From: Adiantum capillus-veneris
Lineage: Eukaryota; Streptophyta; Polypodiopsida; Polypodiales; Pteridaceae
Length of the DNA: 64,000 bases
Assembly: GCA_014529385.2 (NCBI GenBank)
Contig: CM043958.1
Location: forward strand, 90,541,025 to 90,605,024
Reading direction: 5' to 3'
A program made the position numbers and the translations under genes. Positions 30,221 through 41,517 of the stretch are shown in pieces. The notes under the pieces are model-generated. The model made no database searches and was not told the origin of the DNA. It worked only from the letters and a program-made list of their open reading frames with translations. Position 1 is the first letter of the stretch. Every line of letters starts with the position of its first letter.

Positions 30221-32000
30221 TCAATAGGTCGTTTCATCGTGCGGCCACTTCTTGAACCACTTCTTGCACCATAGAAGTTGATTTTTTAGGATAGTGAGCA
30301 CTTGGTCAGGTGAGACTAACACATCTTTGTAATCGCCTTTGTTATTGGGATCAAGTGCTGGTAGGAGCTTTCTTTTCCACAATAGAGCTTCTTGCTTCAT
30401 AAGCGACAATGGAATCATGTCATGGCCAAAGTTCTTGACCACTTAGTCAAGCTTTATCATCATCAAAGGGGCGGATTCCAAGACCTTAAGCTCATATAGC
30501 ATAAAATCCTTGTGTGATGGGTCCAAAATCTCCTCTATCCATCTCCCCTTTGGCATCTGTTAACTCCTCATATTCTTCAAAATCATGTAGCTGACCGTTT
30601 GTAGATGTACTTGGTAGATCTACTAGGGGAGGTTTATCCTTGTCATTTCCACCATCGATGCTGGTGTCTGTTGAGCTGGTACTAATGTCTTGATTTCAAG
30701 GCACTGATTGCCATCTCTTTTCCGTTAAGCTCTTGTGTATGTCTTATAGCTTGGGAAGCTAAATTGGCTTGTGCCTTAGCTAGTTGTTTCTTTAATTCTT
30801 TGATTTCTTGGTCCTTCTGAAATTGTATGGCCATATGGTATGCTGTCATGATTTGGGCAGTCATACTTTTCTTGAGCCAACTCTGTCTTCACTATTTTGA
30901 AATCATCTAACATTGCAATTGGTGTTTGTGAAGTAGAGGTTGGAGTTGATGTGTCTTGTATTACCAGGAACTTTGAGAGGGTGTACTTCATGACATCATA
31001 TGCATCACTCAACTTGGTATTTTGGTATTGCTCCTTCTCTAGCTCCTCTTTTAAGTCTTTATTGTTCCACTTGCATCTCACTATTTACTACAATATGGTC
31101 TTGTAGATCACAAAAGTAACCTTCTGCTTCCCTTATCTCTCATTCCAGTACTTCTTGTAGGTTCTTTGTGTCCTTATGGAGGCCATCTATTTGTTGTTAC
31201 AACCTTGCATTCTCTACTTTTGCTGCACTTGCCTCCTTTTTGGAGTCTTGAGCATCTAGCTCCCTGAGTTGGGACACTATCTGCTAGCATTTGAATTGAA
31301 GTTTGATTTCTTCCAGATGATCTTCTATTTCAAAATCATGGACCAACCTATCTATGTCTTCAATCACACCTCTTGAGTGCGGTGATAATGGGCCTCTTTT
31401 TTGGTTTTTCTAATGTTGTTGGTCTTCTTGCACAGAGTCCTTCTGCTCCATCTAAGCCTTCTCTTCACCTTTTGATTTCTTTTCAAAACGTTCTTTGTCT
31501 TCATTGGCAGGTGGCAATGTTGTCACCCTTGGGGAGAATTGTTACTACATCTCGATAGGAGTGTCTTGTTGGTTATTGCAGTCGTATCCTCCCATGACAG
31601 TGCTTCTTGTGTTGTGCTTTGGCCCTTGGGGGAGTCTGATGAAGACTTTAAATCTTTTGTTCTTTGTTTTTTGGAGCCCTCCTTTGCTTGATGCTTGGAT
31701 TTTCTTTTGAGTACTTTATGAATATGTTGATGAAAAGTGCCGACAAGCTCTACCTCTTCTGTTGCTTTCCTTCTTCTATACTACCCGATCTTTTCCATTT
31801 GTTTAGATTTTGTTTTCTCTAACTTCTTGTCCAGCTCCAAATCATCTTTGTTATTTGCACTTGAGCTTGCCTCATCGACCTTCTTCTTTTCTTCAACCAT
31901 TTTCTTTAATCGTTCCTCCGGTAGCCTCTAAGCTTTTTCCATGGATCTTTGGGTGTGCGTTATTGGTATCTGCTTGATGGTTCTGTGCTTTTTTAAAATA
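30221..32000 (-). pseudogene. Coiled-coil-rich region of element H
   Basis: Several short minus-strand frames carry heptad-like Leu/Lys/Glu patterns: LKEELEKEQYQNTKLSDAYD near 31,060-31,000, QFQKDQEIKELKKQLAKAQA near 30,825-30,765, and RLKKMVEEKKKVDEASSS near 31,910-31,850. Frames shift repeatedly. The protein would be a long fibrous, charged chain, similar in character to the middle of the element F ORF. No enzymatic motif is visible. It is probably the central part of a Gag-like protein now broken. Confidence 0.4.
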
Positions 32001-32125
32001 GAGGGATAGTAATGTCATCCTCTTCTTCTCCCTCTTTGACTAAGCCCGCGTTCATGTATGTTTTATTGCAATGATTGCCCTTCAGATTAGCTTTGACTAA
32101 GTTTTCCAAGATGTAATTGTCAAGA

Positions 32126-32757
32126 TCACACCTGATCACTCTTTGCTTGGCCAACCCCATAGAAATTACCAGTACTATGTGTAGGTTGGGCTTTGCATAT
32201 CCCGGTGGTTTCTAAACCTTCAAATGATGAGAGATGAGCCTCAAAGGTAGCACCATCTCGATGTAGATGGGGTCTTTGTAAGTGAACTTGTGCCCTTGTT
32301 TCTTTATAAGGTTGGAGAAGGTTATGATTCCCCACTGGTATGTGTAGAACTTGGTTGATCAGCTAATCAGTTATCTTGACTTTGATCGTAGCTCCATCAT
32401 TTTTGGTTAGTGTTGCTTTGCCATTATACTGAATTGAGCTCATCAGCTCGTGTGCTCTTCGGAAATATGTTCCCCATGGTGGAAGTCGGAAGAATCTTTC
32501 TAAGTGCAAGGACCCTTCAATCACTTCCCTTTTGTTGGTGCAATGTCCGCAACTCTCTGGGGAATATGGTTGTTTTCACTTTGGTACCATCAACCGCTTG
32601 GAAATTGAAGATGAACACATTGGCTAGAATCTTTGCTAATTCTTCTTCAGAGATGTGTGGATTCTCATTGGACGAGATGTTGATGACTTTGTGGTGCCTC
32701 CCACTCCTTTCGAGATCTTCTACGAGGAATTTTGGTATCATAAAACCAAATGGTTAG
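32126..32757 (-). pseudogene. Possible ORF1 start of element H
   Basis: The minus strand opens with MIPKFLVEDLERSGRHHKVI and continues ISEEELAKILANVFIFNFQA before a stop at 32,517. Related sequence goes on in shifted frames to about 32,126 (VGNHNLLQPYKE). It begins where the long leader ends, as ORF1 does in elements F and K. It does not show their Tyr-rich domain. I do not recognise the family. Confidence 0.4.
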
Positions 32758-32936
32758 CTCCTGAAATTTGTCAAAAGGTCATCAAAAAAGTCAAAAAAAC
32801 ACAAACTTGACCATGAAAATGAAAATGAGCATAACTTGATCAAAACAAGTCCAAACTTGAACAAACTTCACTAGTGCATCTAGGACCATTACAGACACTA
32901 GGTCATGTGGTCACAGGTCAGATTTGAGTCTAAGGT

Positions 32937-34164
32937 ACATGAATCGTGATCCATGTCGGAACACATTTTGGACTTCTAAAGACACCATCTTATTAAGAAT
33001 GACATGGGGATGTTATGGTTCAAAACCTTTTGAATTTGGATCATTGGTTGTAGACTTATGCTTCTTGGAAATTTTCTACAGACTTAGAGAAATGTGGCAC
33101 TTTGGCTAGGGTTTTGAAATCCAAATGGCTTGATACTTTAGGGTTAGGATTTTCTTGATAAGTAGGACTTGCTGGTAAGGTTTTGGCATAGAAAACTCAA
33201 AAAGATACATGGATTGCGATCCCTGTTTGGCAGCCTTTTGAGGTGAAACTTGGTGCATATATTTGGCCTAATCTAATACATTAGTGAAATCTTTTCAAAT
33301 TTGGACAAGTTTTTTCCAAGTTTTCCCTATTTCCTAGTTTATGGCCTAATTTGGTTCTACTTTTCCATAGTTGGTTTTTGATGACATCTTTGATCCCTCC
33401 TTGTAATTTTTTTATTTGAGAGATTTCCAATGTGATGATTGAGAGTTGAAGAGTATTCCCAATCCTAGCTGTCTGTTGATTTTCACCTTTGTTGGGTTTT
33501 GTTTGGACCTCCCAAGCCTATGGGCAAGTTAGACCCATTTTGCAAGCACTCCTTTGCACTAATCTTGATACATTGAGCTCCACCTCCCATCAAAACTTTG
33601 CCAAAATCACAAAATTTTGTCAATTGCACTCTGAAATTGCTGGAGATTGACATATGAACCACTTGATGAACCAAACACTAAAATTTTGACATATACTACC
33701 ATCATTGACCTATACCAGCAACTTGCACTTAACTCTTGGCAGATTTCCTCTCGGGGTACATGGATCGCGATCCATGTTTGGTGGCCATTTTTTACAAAAC
33801 TTTGTGGGATGGCTTTGGGCATGTTCCCTAAGCTATTAGTCCACTTATTTCTGAGTTTAGATCATTTTTCCACATCATGGGTCGAAATGAGCATTTGAAG
33901 AATAACTTTCCAGTTTCCTTTGAATTTTGGTTGACGATTGGTCCATTTTGCCCAAAATTTGCATGGCACATTCCCCAAGGCTAGATCTAACTGCTTGCAC
34001 CCTTTTTCCCTTGTTTTGGGATGTTGGGGGACATGGATTGCAATCTGTGCTAAACAAAATTTTTTGATTGTGATTGTAGCAGTGCCCAAACCCTTTCAAG
34101 AGCAACATTTTGCACCACATATTTTAGATTTTGGAGGTCGGGAAACATGGATCACGGTCCATGT
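32937..34164 (-). repeat. Array of CGCG-centred palindromes (ACATGGATCG/CGATCCATGT type)
   Basis: A perfect 20-bp palindrome ACATGGATCGCGATCCATGT lies at 33,758-33,777. Degenerate copies are at 32,937-32,956 (ACATGAATCGTGATCCATGT), 33,207-33,226 (ACATGGATTGCGATCCCTGT), 34,031-34,050 (ACATGGATTGCAATCTGTGC) and 34,145-34,164 (ACATGGATCACGGTCCATGT). The flanking sequence is not repeated. The array lies in the leader of element H, upstream of its ORFs. Confidence 0.85.
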
Positions 34165-35190
34165 TCCACCCCCTCTGGCAACTTTGATCACATTCCTTGA
34201 TTCTGTTCAATGAGGGGAGCAATCTAGTGAAGAATTGGAGCTGGACTTCAACTATTATCCCAAATGACCCCTGATAGTTTGTGAGACTCCCAAACTTTAT
34301 TTGATTGATACAATTTTTTGTGATTATTTTTTGTGCATTTCAAAATTTGCAAATGTTTTTACACTGATGAGAGAAACATACGTGTGAAATCTGGTGAGGT
34401 GTGGGTGTCCCGTGTGGCTGTGGCAAAAATCCGATTGAAAGCTCTAGAGCTTGTGACCTAGACCTAGTAAAAAAGTAAAAAATTTAAGCCATAAAACAAA
34501 GAGTACACACATGATCTTTCATCATCTTGTAGCCTTAGCTTTTGCAATAAGCTTCTCTAGCTAATGTTACTCCCCCCTTCCCATTCTGAGTCGTTCTAGA
34601 CGAAGATTTGTGCAATTGTGCATGGGCTCAAATAATGTTTCTATGAAAGGGCGTGGAATGTGGCCCTATTATGCTTATGGAAGAGATGCAATGGGTAACA
34701 CTATGTTGTGTAAGATGTGGGTATTGAACAAATTGATCAATGGTTTTTTGTTGGCGAGGCTCCATCTAAACTACTTTTTTCGAACAAAAGCTGTTGAAGA
34801 TGGTAAGCATGTTCCTTGATGGTTGGTTTAGTGAGTACTGTTGTTGGGTTATTGATTTGGCATGGCTTAGCCCGAGTACCCACTTGTAGACATGGTGTGG
34901 AGACTGTGAAGATTGTTGTTGTTTTGATTTTTTGGGTCTCTTTTGCTAGGTAGATTCTTGGGCGGTTATTGTCAGCTCAAATTTGAATTTGGGAATCCAT
35001 CTATACCCTAGTTGGTGTGATGAATAATTAGTTTGCTGTGTGGATTTCTTTTTCCAAATATAATTGCTTTGCTTGGTGGTTGCTCCTCTTAAGCTTGGCT
35101 ACACTGAGTGGAAGAGTGATTTGAAAGTGTTGCTTTGGGTAGCCATATTTGCTTTGGCTTGATTTCCATGATGGATGTCTTAACCACACT
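34165..35190. other. No supported gene
   Basis: A/T-rich. It contains a purine tract (minus strand) at 34,568-34,582 next to a possible LTR start. One plus-strand frame at 34,610-34,819 (69 codons) has no motif. The stretch ends at the copia LTR start. Confidence 0.4.
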
Positions 35191-35451
35191 TGTTGGATTT
35201 ACATGATGGTTTAGGCTTTATTATTGTTACCATATACATGTGGTAGTGATGTGTATGAACACACTAGGACCGTCGGGGCATTTTTCCCCTCTTTAGGAGA
35301 TTTTTTTCCCCATGCATTGTATATATGTCCATCACTCTACGGCTATCTATCTTTCCATTGCACACTAAGTAACATACTCTAAGTTGTGTGCCTTGAGCTT
35401 CCTTTGTCTTCTCCAAGCTATGTGTGTTTCTCTGCAACCCTAATTCCAACA
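35191..35451 (+). repeat. 5' LTR of a Ty1/copia element
   Basis: Begins TGTTGGA and ends TCCAACA, a perfect 7-base inverted terminus over 261 bases. It is followed by ATTGGTAGAGCAGGTT, which matches the usual copia site ATTGGTATCAGAGCAGG with three bases missing. A TATA-like TGTATATATG is near 35,318-35,327. Confidence 0.7.
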
Positions 35452-35467
35452 ATTGGTAGAGCAGGTT
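35452..35467 (+). promoter_or_regulatory. Primer-binding site of copia element (with deletion)
   Basis: ATTGGTAGAGCAGGTT lies directly after the LTR CA end. Compared with the initiator-Met site TGGTATCAGAGC it lacks TCA, which would weaken tRNA pairing. Confidence 0.6.
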
Positions 35468-35587
35468 GCATCCTCTCGGGCTTAGTCGCTAGCAGCTCCA
35501 GCACACGCTTACTCACTTTCACCGATTTCTGTGAGCTTTGACGAGTGTTTGCGGGTCGATAAATTTTTTTGATAAGCTCGTAGAGCT

Positions 35588-36951
35588 ATGTCTACTCAGA
35601 TTCTGGTTCGGACTCATTTTGACCTCCATTTCCACTACAACCAGGTCTGCACAGGCAAATTTGTCATTTTGTGCAAAATTGTTGTCAGCGCAATTACTGC
35701 ATACCAGGTCCCATACAATCTGCTATGGTTTGTGCTATATAGCATGTGCTGGTCTCACTCAGTTTCTCCTCGTTTCGGGCAATTTTCATATCAAGTGCAG
35801 ACATTTTCCATGGCTGACAATAACACATATGTGTTCAGGATGTTTGCTGCTTAGGACACATTGGACGAGGACAATTACCCTATGTGGAGTTACATGATGC
35901 AACATGTTCTTGTGTCAAAGGGCATCTAGAATATTGTGCAGGATATTGATGTATCTCTTGGTTCTGAGGATGTAGATGATGTTGAGGATGTTGCAGGTCT
36001 TGCTGCAAGGATTGCTGCTATTAAAGTTGTTTTGCCTACGACATAACAAGCTCGCTGGGATGTAAAGGATGTGCAGGCTCATGCATTGATTGTGTTGTCT
36101 GTGAAGCGCACCATTACTCCTCACATTCGTTCACCGAAATCTGCAAAACATGCTTGGGATATTCTAGCAGGTCTTTATGCAAGCCGCAATGAGGCTAAAA
36201 TTGCTTTGCTCCATAAAAATCTAGAATCGAAGATTATGCATGAGGAAGATGATATGGACACTTTCCTTGCTAGTATCAAGGATATCAATGAGCAACTTAT
36301 TTTTGCAGGTGAAGTCATTTCAGACAGTTCCCTTGTGTAGACTGTTCTTGATGCCTTACCAGATTCTTACCAGACTTTTGCTAGTACTTGGAGACTTATG
36401 ACCCAAGGAAATCCTGAAGTTGTCAAGTTTGATGCATTATGCACATTGTTGTTGCAAGAGTCACTTTTCATAAAAAATAGGACTAGGCAGTGTGCAGTTG
36501 AATAGGCATTTATTGCTTCTCAAAGAAACGGTGGTAACAACAATGCAACCACTTCTTATGGTTCTGTTGTTGCAAGTGGCAAAACTTCTGTTCCTAATGC
36601 TTCTGCTGGCAGTAATTCATCTGCAAATTCTAGCGATAAGGCCAAAAAGAAGATGCGTTGCCATTATTGTAAAGCTAATGATCACTTGATAAAGCGGTGT
36701 CCTAAGTTGAAGGCCAAAGAGGCTAAGAAGAAAGAGGGTGGTTCCACTGCAAATGCTGGTTCCACTACAAATGCAGCCATTATTGAGTCTTCTATGAAAG
36801 GAGACTGTAATGCTGATGTTGATGTAGAATGGGCTTTTAGTGCAGAGTGCACTTACAATCCTGTTGTCCACGATGCATGCACGTCAGTTGTTGCAGATTC
36901 ACATGTGTGGTATTTCAATAATGGTGCTACAAAGCATAATACCTTACATCG
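35588..36951 (+). pseudogene. gag: Copia gag and start of protease
   Basis: Plus-strand frames, interrupted by stops at about 35,850, 35,927, 36,045 and 36,338, encode a copia Gag: TLDEDNYPMWSYMMQHVLVS, SAKHAWDILAGLYASRNEAK, ESKIMHEEDDMDTFLASIKD and DALPDSYQTFASTW. A zinc knuckle CHYCKANDHLIKRC (C-x2-C-x4-H-x4-C) lies at about 36,659-36,700. The protease start follows as HVWYFNNGATKHNT, where the catalytic Asp position reads Asn (usual pattern D-S/T-G-A-T). At 36,952 the sequence jumps to a different copia element. The copy is dead. Confidence 0.8.
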
Positions 36952-38621
36952 GTGAAAATCAATTTCGATGACGAAGTGCGAGCTCTCCTTATACTATCAT
37001 CTCTATCGGATAGTTGGGACAGCCTTGTGATGGCTGTAAGTAATTCTATTTCTGGCAAAAATACTCTTAAGTTTGATGATGTTGTGGGTGTTCTCCTAAG
37101 CGAGGAAATACAAAGGAGAAGCGCAGGAGAATCATCAAGTGTTGCACTGTCAATGGAAACAAGAGGAAGGCCTAAGGAGAGGTTCAAAAACCAAACGGGT
37201 CGTGACCGCTCAAGACGGAGCAAGTCACGCACAAAGTCAGTTCTTGAATGTTGGAATTGCGTCAAGAAGGGCCATGTCAAGAAGGATTGCTGGTCTAAGA
37301 AGAAGGAGACTGAGTCTCAAGACAACAAGCCAACATCGGAGGCCAATGTGGGAGGTAGAGTAGAGCAAGATACTCTAATTCTCTCATTAGACAATGTGTC
37401 TAATTCCTAGATAGTAGATTCCGGGCTTCATTCCATGCGACACCACACAAGCAACATTTCCAAGATTACACCAAAGGTAATTTTGGGTATGTATACTTGG
37501 GAGATGATGAAGCTTGTGAGATTGTCGGCAAAGGTACAGTTTCTGTCAAAACTGCTAACAGAAATGAATGGAAGCTTAAAGATGTTAGGCATGTTCCTTC
37601 TCTTTGGAAAAATTTGCTCTCTATAGGACAGTTAAACGATGAAGGTCACAACATTGCATTCGGAAACAAACGGTGGAAGACCTCAAAGGGATCTTTGGTG
37701 GTTGCCAAGGGAGAAAAGGTCGGTACACTTTACTTGTGTACTATCAGCATGCAACCTTTAGCTTGTGTAGCAACTACAGAAGTTGACAATGCAGTGTGGC
37801 ACTACCGGCTTGGGCATATGAGTGCCAAAGGAATGCGAATCCTTCAAACAAAGAAGCTTTTGCCAGGTTTGAAAGAAGTGGACTTAGAGTTCTGTGAAGA
37901 TTGTGTTTATGGTAACCAAAAGAGGGTAAAATTTCAAAAATCAAAAAATGAAAGAAAACATAAACAACTTGATTTGGTTCATTCTAATGTTTGGGGTCCT
38001 GCGAGTACACCATCACTTGGTGGCTCATTGTACTATGTAACATTCATAGACGATGCGACTAGAAAAACATGGGTTTATGTCATGAAGAATAAGTCCGATG
38101 TATTTTCCATATTTCAAAGGTGGAAAGCGTTTGTGGAGAATGAAACAGGTACCAAGGTTAAATGCCTCAGATCCGACAATGGAGGCAAATATTGCAACCA
38201 AGCTTTTGAAAGATTTTGTGCTAGCAATGGCATGCAAAGGCAAAGGACAACCCCAAGGACATCTCAACAAAATGGAATTTCGAAAAGGATGAACAGGACA
38301 ATCATGGAGCAAGCACGAAGCATGCGCTACATGCAGGCCTACCGCTTGAGCTTTGGGTAGAAGCTGTAAGTACGTCTGTGTCCTTAATCAACCGGTCACG
38401 CTCAACGGCATTGGATGTGGGAGTTCCAAAAGAGGCATGGATAGGTAAACCGGTGAATTATGCATTTCTCAAAGTGTTTGGGTGTGAGGCTTTCATGCAC
38501 ATAGATAGAATCCTAAGATCAAAGCTAGATGCAAAGTCCAAAAAGTGTTTCTTCATTGGCTATGGAGAAGGTGACTTTGGGTATCACCTATGGAATCCTG
38601 GAGTTATCCACTGTCAAGAAT
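36952..38621 (+). pseudogene. pol: Second copia fragment: gag end, protease, integrase
   Basis: This starts inside the Gag C-terminal domain (DDEVRALLILSSLSDSWDSL), with zinc knuckle CWNCVKKGHVKKDC near 37,247-37,290, then the protease start (IVDSGLHSMRHHT) and, in a shifted frame from 37,497, protease end and integrase. Integrase zinc-binding residues are in HYRLGHMSAKGM and CEDCVYG. In the catalytic core the first Asp is Asn (DLVHSNVWGP), the second Asp is kept (LRSDNGGKY) and the Glu is Lys (QQNGISKRMNRT). So two of three catalytic residues are lost. It ends with FGCEAFMHIDRILRSKLDAK at the junction near 38,610. RT is absent. Confidence 0.82.
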
Positions 38622-39407
38622 AGCCTTGGAAACTACTCCTTGGAATTCTACCGGTAGCGTGGTGTTTCCGTCTTCTCCCTTGCAATATTCTCCAACCTTA
38701 TTCAATGGTACTGGCCTAGTGTTTAGTTGAGGCCTGTCTAACTCTCTGATCCCTTCTTGTAGCTTCAAGGTGGGGTCTTTCACTCCAAATTTTTCTAGGC
38801 ATTTTCCTACTGTGGTCCACATGTTTGGCCTTAACCTTAGGAGTTCTGCTAACATGTTTGTGCATGCCACCGGAGTGGATAACAACTCAATCAATCCTTG
38901 CAAATCCATCACCTTGTTAGAAGAAAGTCTTTGAGATGGGATTGCTCTCACTTCCAACTTAGCTTCGTACTCTCCTAGGTAAGAGGGTAAAGTTCTCAAA
39001 GAGTTTGGTTGGCTGTGCCCCGAACTAATGGATCCTTGGTCTCCCCCTTGTGAATGTATCTCAAAGGTCATCTGAGATCTTGCCTCAAATTCTTCAATAG
39101 GAGGTAAGATCACATTCTTTTCTTTTTTCGTGCTATTCATGTGGTTGCTCATCCTATTAGCCTCATTGGCGTCACGGATTTCCTTCCACGGATCATCTAG
39201 ACCGTTACAGTCCTTACCCATTTCTGCCAATATTTTAGGCTGGAACCTGTCACTTGCCCCATCGGTGGTATTTGGCACTATGATAGGCTCTCCTCTGGAC
39301 TCATAGTCACTAGTGAGTCTTTCCTTTTTTTCCTCAGGTTTCTCTGGCGTTGGTTGGATAGGGGTTGGAGCTGGTGCCTCATGCCAATTTGCTGGTTCTT
39401 CCATCAA
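38604..39407 (-). pseudogene. gag: Gypsy family B gag end and protease start
   Basis: An open frame of 267 codons. Most of it is the polar C-terminal part of Gag; the end reads GNTTLPVEFQGVVSKAILDS, the start of the retropepsin with DSG. The matching region in the family B copy at 52.2-52.7 kb has GKTTLPLKYKGVKMIAILDS and also shares SLRTLPSYLGEYEAKLEVRA (there TLPSFVGKHEKKSKVRV). The protease is cut by the junction with the copia fragment at about 38,604. The frame itself is still open, so this copy is younger than the other. Confidence 0.7.
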
Positions 39408-39429
39408 TGATTGAGCCGTCTTGATGGAG

Positions 39430-39934
39430 GGTCCATGGAGGGTCGCAACACTACTGTCTGTAGAGGAGAGTCGGGTTTCCTTGAGGTGGAGTCAACCAAA
39501 AAGTGGACCGACCTTCGAGACACTTTTGTACTACTCGAGCATTGTGAACAAGTAAGTCTGTAAATATTTAACATCCAACCTTAGAGAACTAGTGTTATGG
39601 AAGCACTCATGTAATTAAAATAATGTGGCTCTTGCAGATGGTATTCCATCCTACAAGGTCTACATCAAACTGGTGGTATGTCATAGAGGTAGTCCCTCAA
39701 TGTACATGGATGTATGAGGGCTACAATTTTCCAATCACCTTGGCAATTGTGGAGGAGATCGGAGAGGATGCTGATACAGAAGCCACTGATGTGGTGCCAG
39801 ACGAGCCTGGCACTACTACTCTCCATGCGAAGGAGCTACAAAATGAAACGGAGGACATTTGCCTAGATGGAGAGCTCTATATAGACATAGGGATTTATGC
39901 TAAGTTATGCGAGGATGAGAGAGAGACCTCTTAA
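39430..39934 (+). pseudogene. CACTA transposase C-terminal exons
   Basis: Exon one (to 39,551) in its open frame reads GFLEVESTKKWTDLRDTFVL. A clean GT-AG intron follows (39,552-39,638, 87 bases, donor GTAAGT, acceptor TTGCAG) and joins in frame to an exon (39,639-39,934) reading SNWWYVIEVVPQCTWMYEGY and ending in an acidic tail and TAA. The pattern, one strand leading to (N/K)W-(Y/H)-V-(V/I) followed by a charged tail, is that of the C-terminal domain of TNP2-like transposases in plant CACTA elements. The catalytic part of the transposase lies upstream and is missing. Confidence 0.55.
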
Positions 39935-40117
39935 AGACATAGACATTGTATATGAGCAATTATGCACCCTTTTGTCATATATATTATATTCACGGGTAGT
40001 TTTGCCCATTCTTGTCTCTATGCTAAACTTGTGAAAGTTAAATTGCGAATCAGATTATAACTTATTCGGATTTTCTTCTTCATTCATCATTAAGATGTGT
40101 TCTTGCATCTAATGTAG

Positions 40118-41456
40118 GTATGGATGATGATCAGTTTCTTACTTCCTTGGACCTCGAGAAAAGGAGGTGGTACAAGGACCACCACTGCTCTGGATCACAA
40201 TCGTGTCGTTCCACTCTTTCAGAGTCTTCGCTTGCTTCAAAGCAATCAACATGCTGTGAGAGTTCGATGTCAACTAGACAATCTACGTACTCTTGTAGGC
40301 ACCAACGCTCTAGTGGTGGCGATGATTATTGTGGAGGAGGAGTGGCCCATGCTTCCACACTGCCTCGTAGTCGTTGAGGCTCCTTACATCTCCCTTCTTT
40401 GCCTGCCCCCACACTAGCCACGACTTTGCCCTCTACTCTAGGTTTTGTGCAGCTATTGGCCATTCGTGGCTACATACCACTACCTACCCCTCCGGGACTC
40501 ACCCCACTTGACACTCCTCGCTTCGGGGCCGAGACTCAAGTGGAGACACCTACAGCCCATACCCCCATCAAGACGCCACTCAAGACCCCTATTGAAATGC
40601 ATGCAGTAATGATACCCAGGTTCACGCGTCACATGCGAGAGAGCTTGCCGTACTCGAGTGACATCAACGGTAGCACAATGTCAAGAAGGTGATCTCGCGT
40701 ATGCGCGACCTTTGCTCTCAGATGTTTTGGCACTACATATTGAACATCTAGAGTGAAGTGCCAAATGAATTAAAAGACGGAGTCATCAGCATGCTGCATG
40801 ACAAGTTTTCGATGTCAAATCGGGATGAGCGCTTCTATGAAGACTTGATAAAGGTGCAGATGCGCGAGTACTGCAAGCACAAGCGCTCTGAAGTACAGAA
40901 AGCAATACAGCATGGGTGGAGCAAGAGGCCAGATTAGCTAGCCAAATAAGATTGGAAGAATACAAAGCAAGCAACACGCGAGAATCTCGACAAATGGAAG
41001 CAACAAAAGGAGGCAGCCAGAGCGCGAGTAGAAGCAGGGAGCTCACACCACTTGGGGAGCGGCGGATGGGCATCATTTGGGGCAGACTTTGTAAGTGTTT
41101 TTTCATTTCCCTTTAGGTTTGGTAGTTATGGGTATTTGTATTTTAAATTCTAACATAACGTTTTCTTTGTATGTTTCGAACAGTGGTCGATGATTGGACA
41201 TGACCCCACAATGTACGAGCGCAAGTATGAGGGCCAAAAGGGCTTAAACGCCCTTATGGACATTTTGAGTTCTCGCTCCAGCTTGGTTAATATTTAACTT
41301 TACTCTCTTACATTTGTTGTATTTTAATAATAACCTAAAATTTGATTGTTTTGTAATTATATGTTTATACTTACAGAAAGTCTTATTATTATTTTTTTGC
41401 AGAATTTGATAGATACGCTGCTGAAAGCGATGAGATGTCAGATTAGTCAACGTTAA
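40118..41456 (+). pseudogene. CACTA second gene (TNPA/Transposase_24-like), several exons
   Basis: Separate from the transposase exons. A first part from 40,120 (after an acceptor TGTAG) is polar and Ser/Thr/Pro rich. From about 40,690 the frame shows NELKDGVISMLHDKFSMS, then TRENLDKWKQQKEAARARVE, then HHLGSGGWASFGADF, resembling the HxxGSxSF block of plant Transposase_24 proteins. Introns fit GT-AG rules: 41,091-41,183 and 41,286-41,402. The exon between them reads WSMIGHDPTMYERKYEGQKG and the last ends at TAA 41,454-41,456. Stops near 40,750 and 40,935 suggest decay. Confidence 0.5.
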
Positions 41457-41517
41457 ACTAGTCGTAGCTAGATAGCACTAGTTTTTTCTTTTCATAGCAT
41501 GTATTAGGAGATGACGT

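Larger units (their letters stand above)
29056..34582 (-). mobile_element. LTR retrotransposon H without visible pol
   Basis: A minus-strand element inferred from a purine tract and TG-start LTR at 29,551 downward, a terminal ORF (30,040-29,546), long coiled-coil-rich frames (32,000-30,221), a Gag-like frame region (32,757-32,126) and a long leader with palindromes (34,200-32,900). A second purine tract at 34,568-34,582 marks the end of yet another internal region. No RT, RNase H or integrase motif is visible. The left LTR boundary and the 5' LTR are uncertain. Confidence 0.5.

Noticed and set aside
32937-34164. Transcription terminators
   Set aside because: The palindromes are not followed by T runs in a consistent way, and intrinsic terminators are not expected in a plant nuclear genome.
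40118-41456. An intact host gene with introns
   Set aside because: Splice sites look good, but the protein pattern fits a plant transposon protein, stops interrupt it, and a CACTA end follows downstream.
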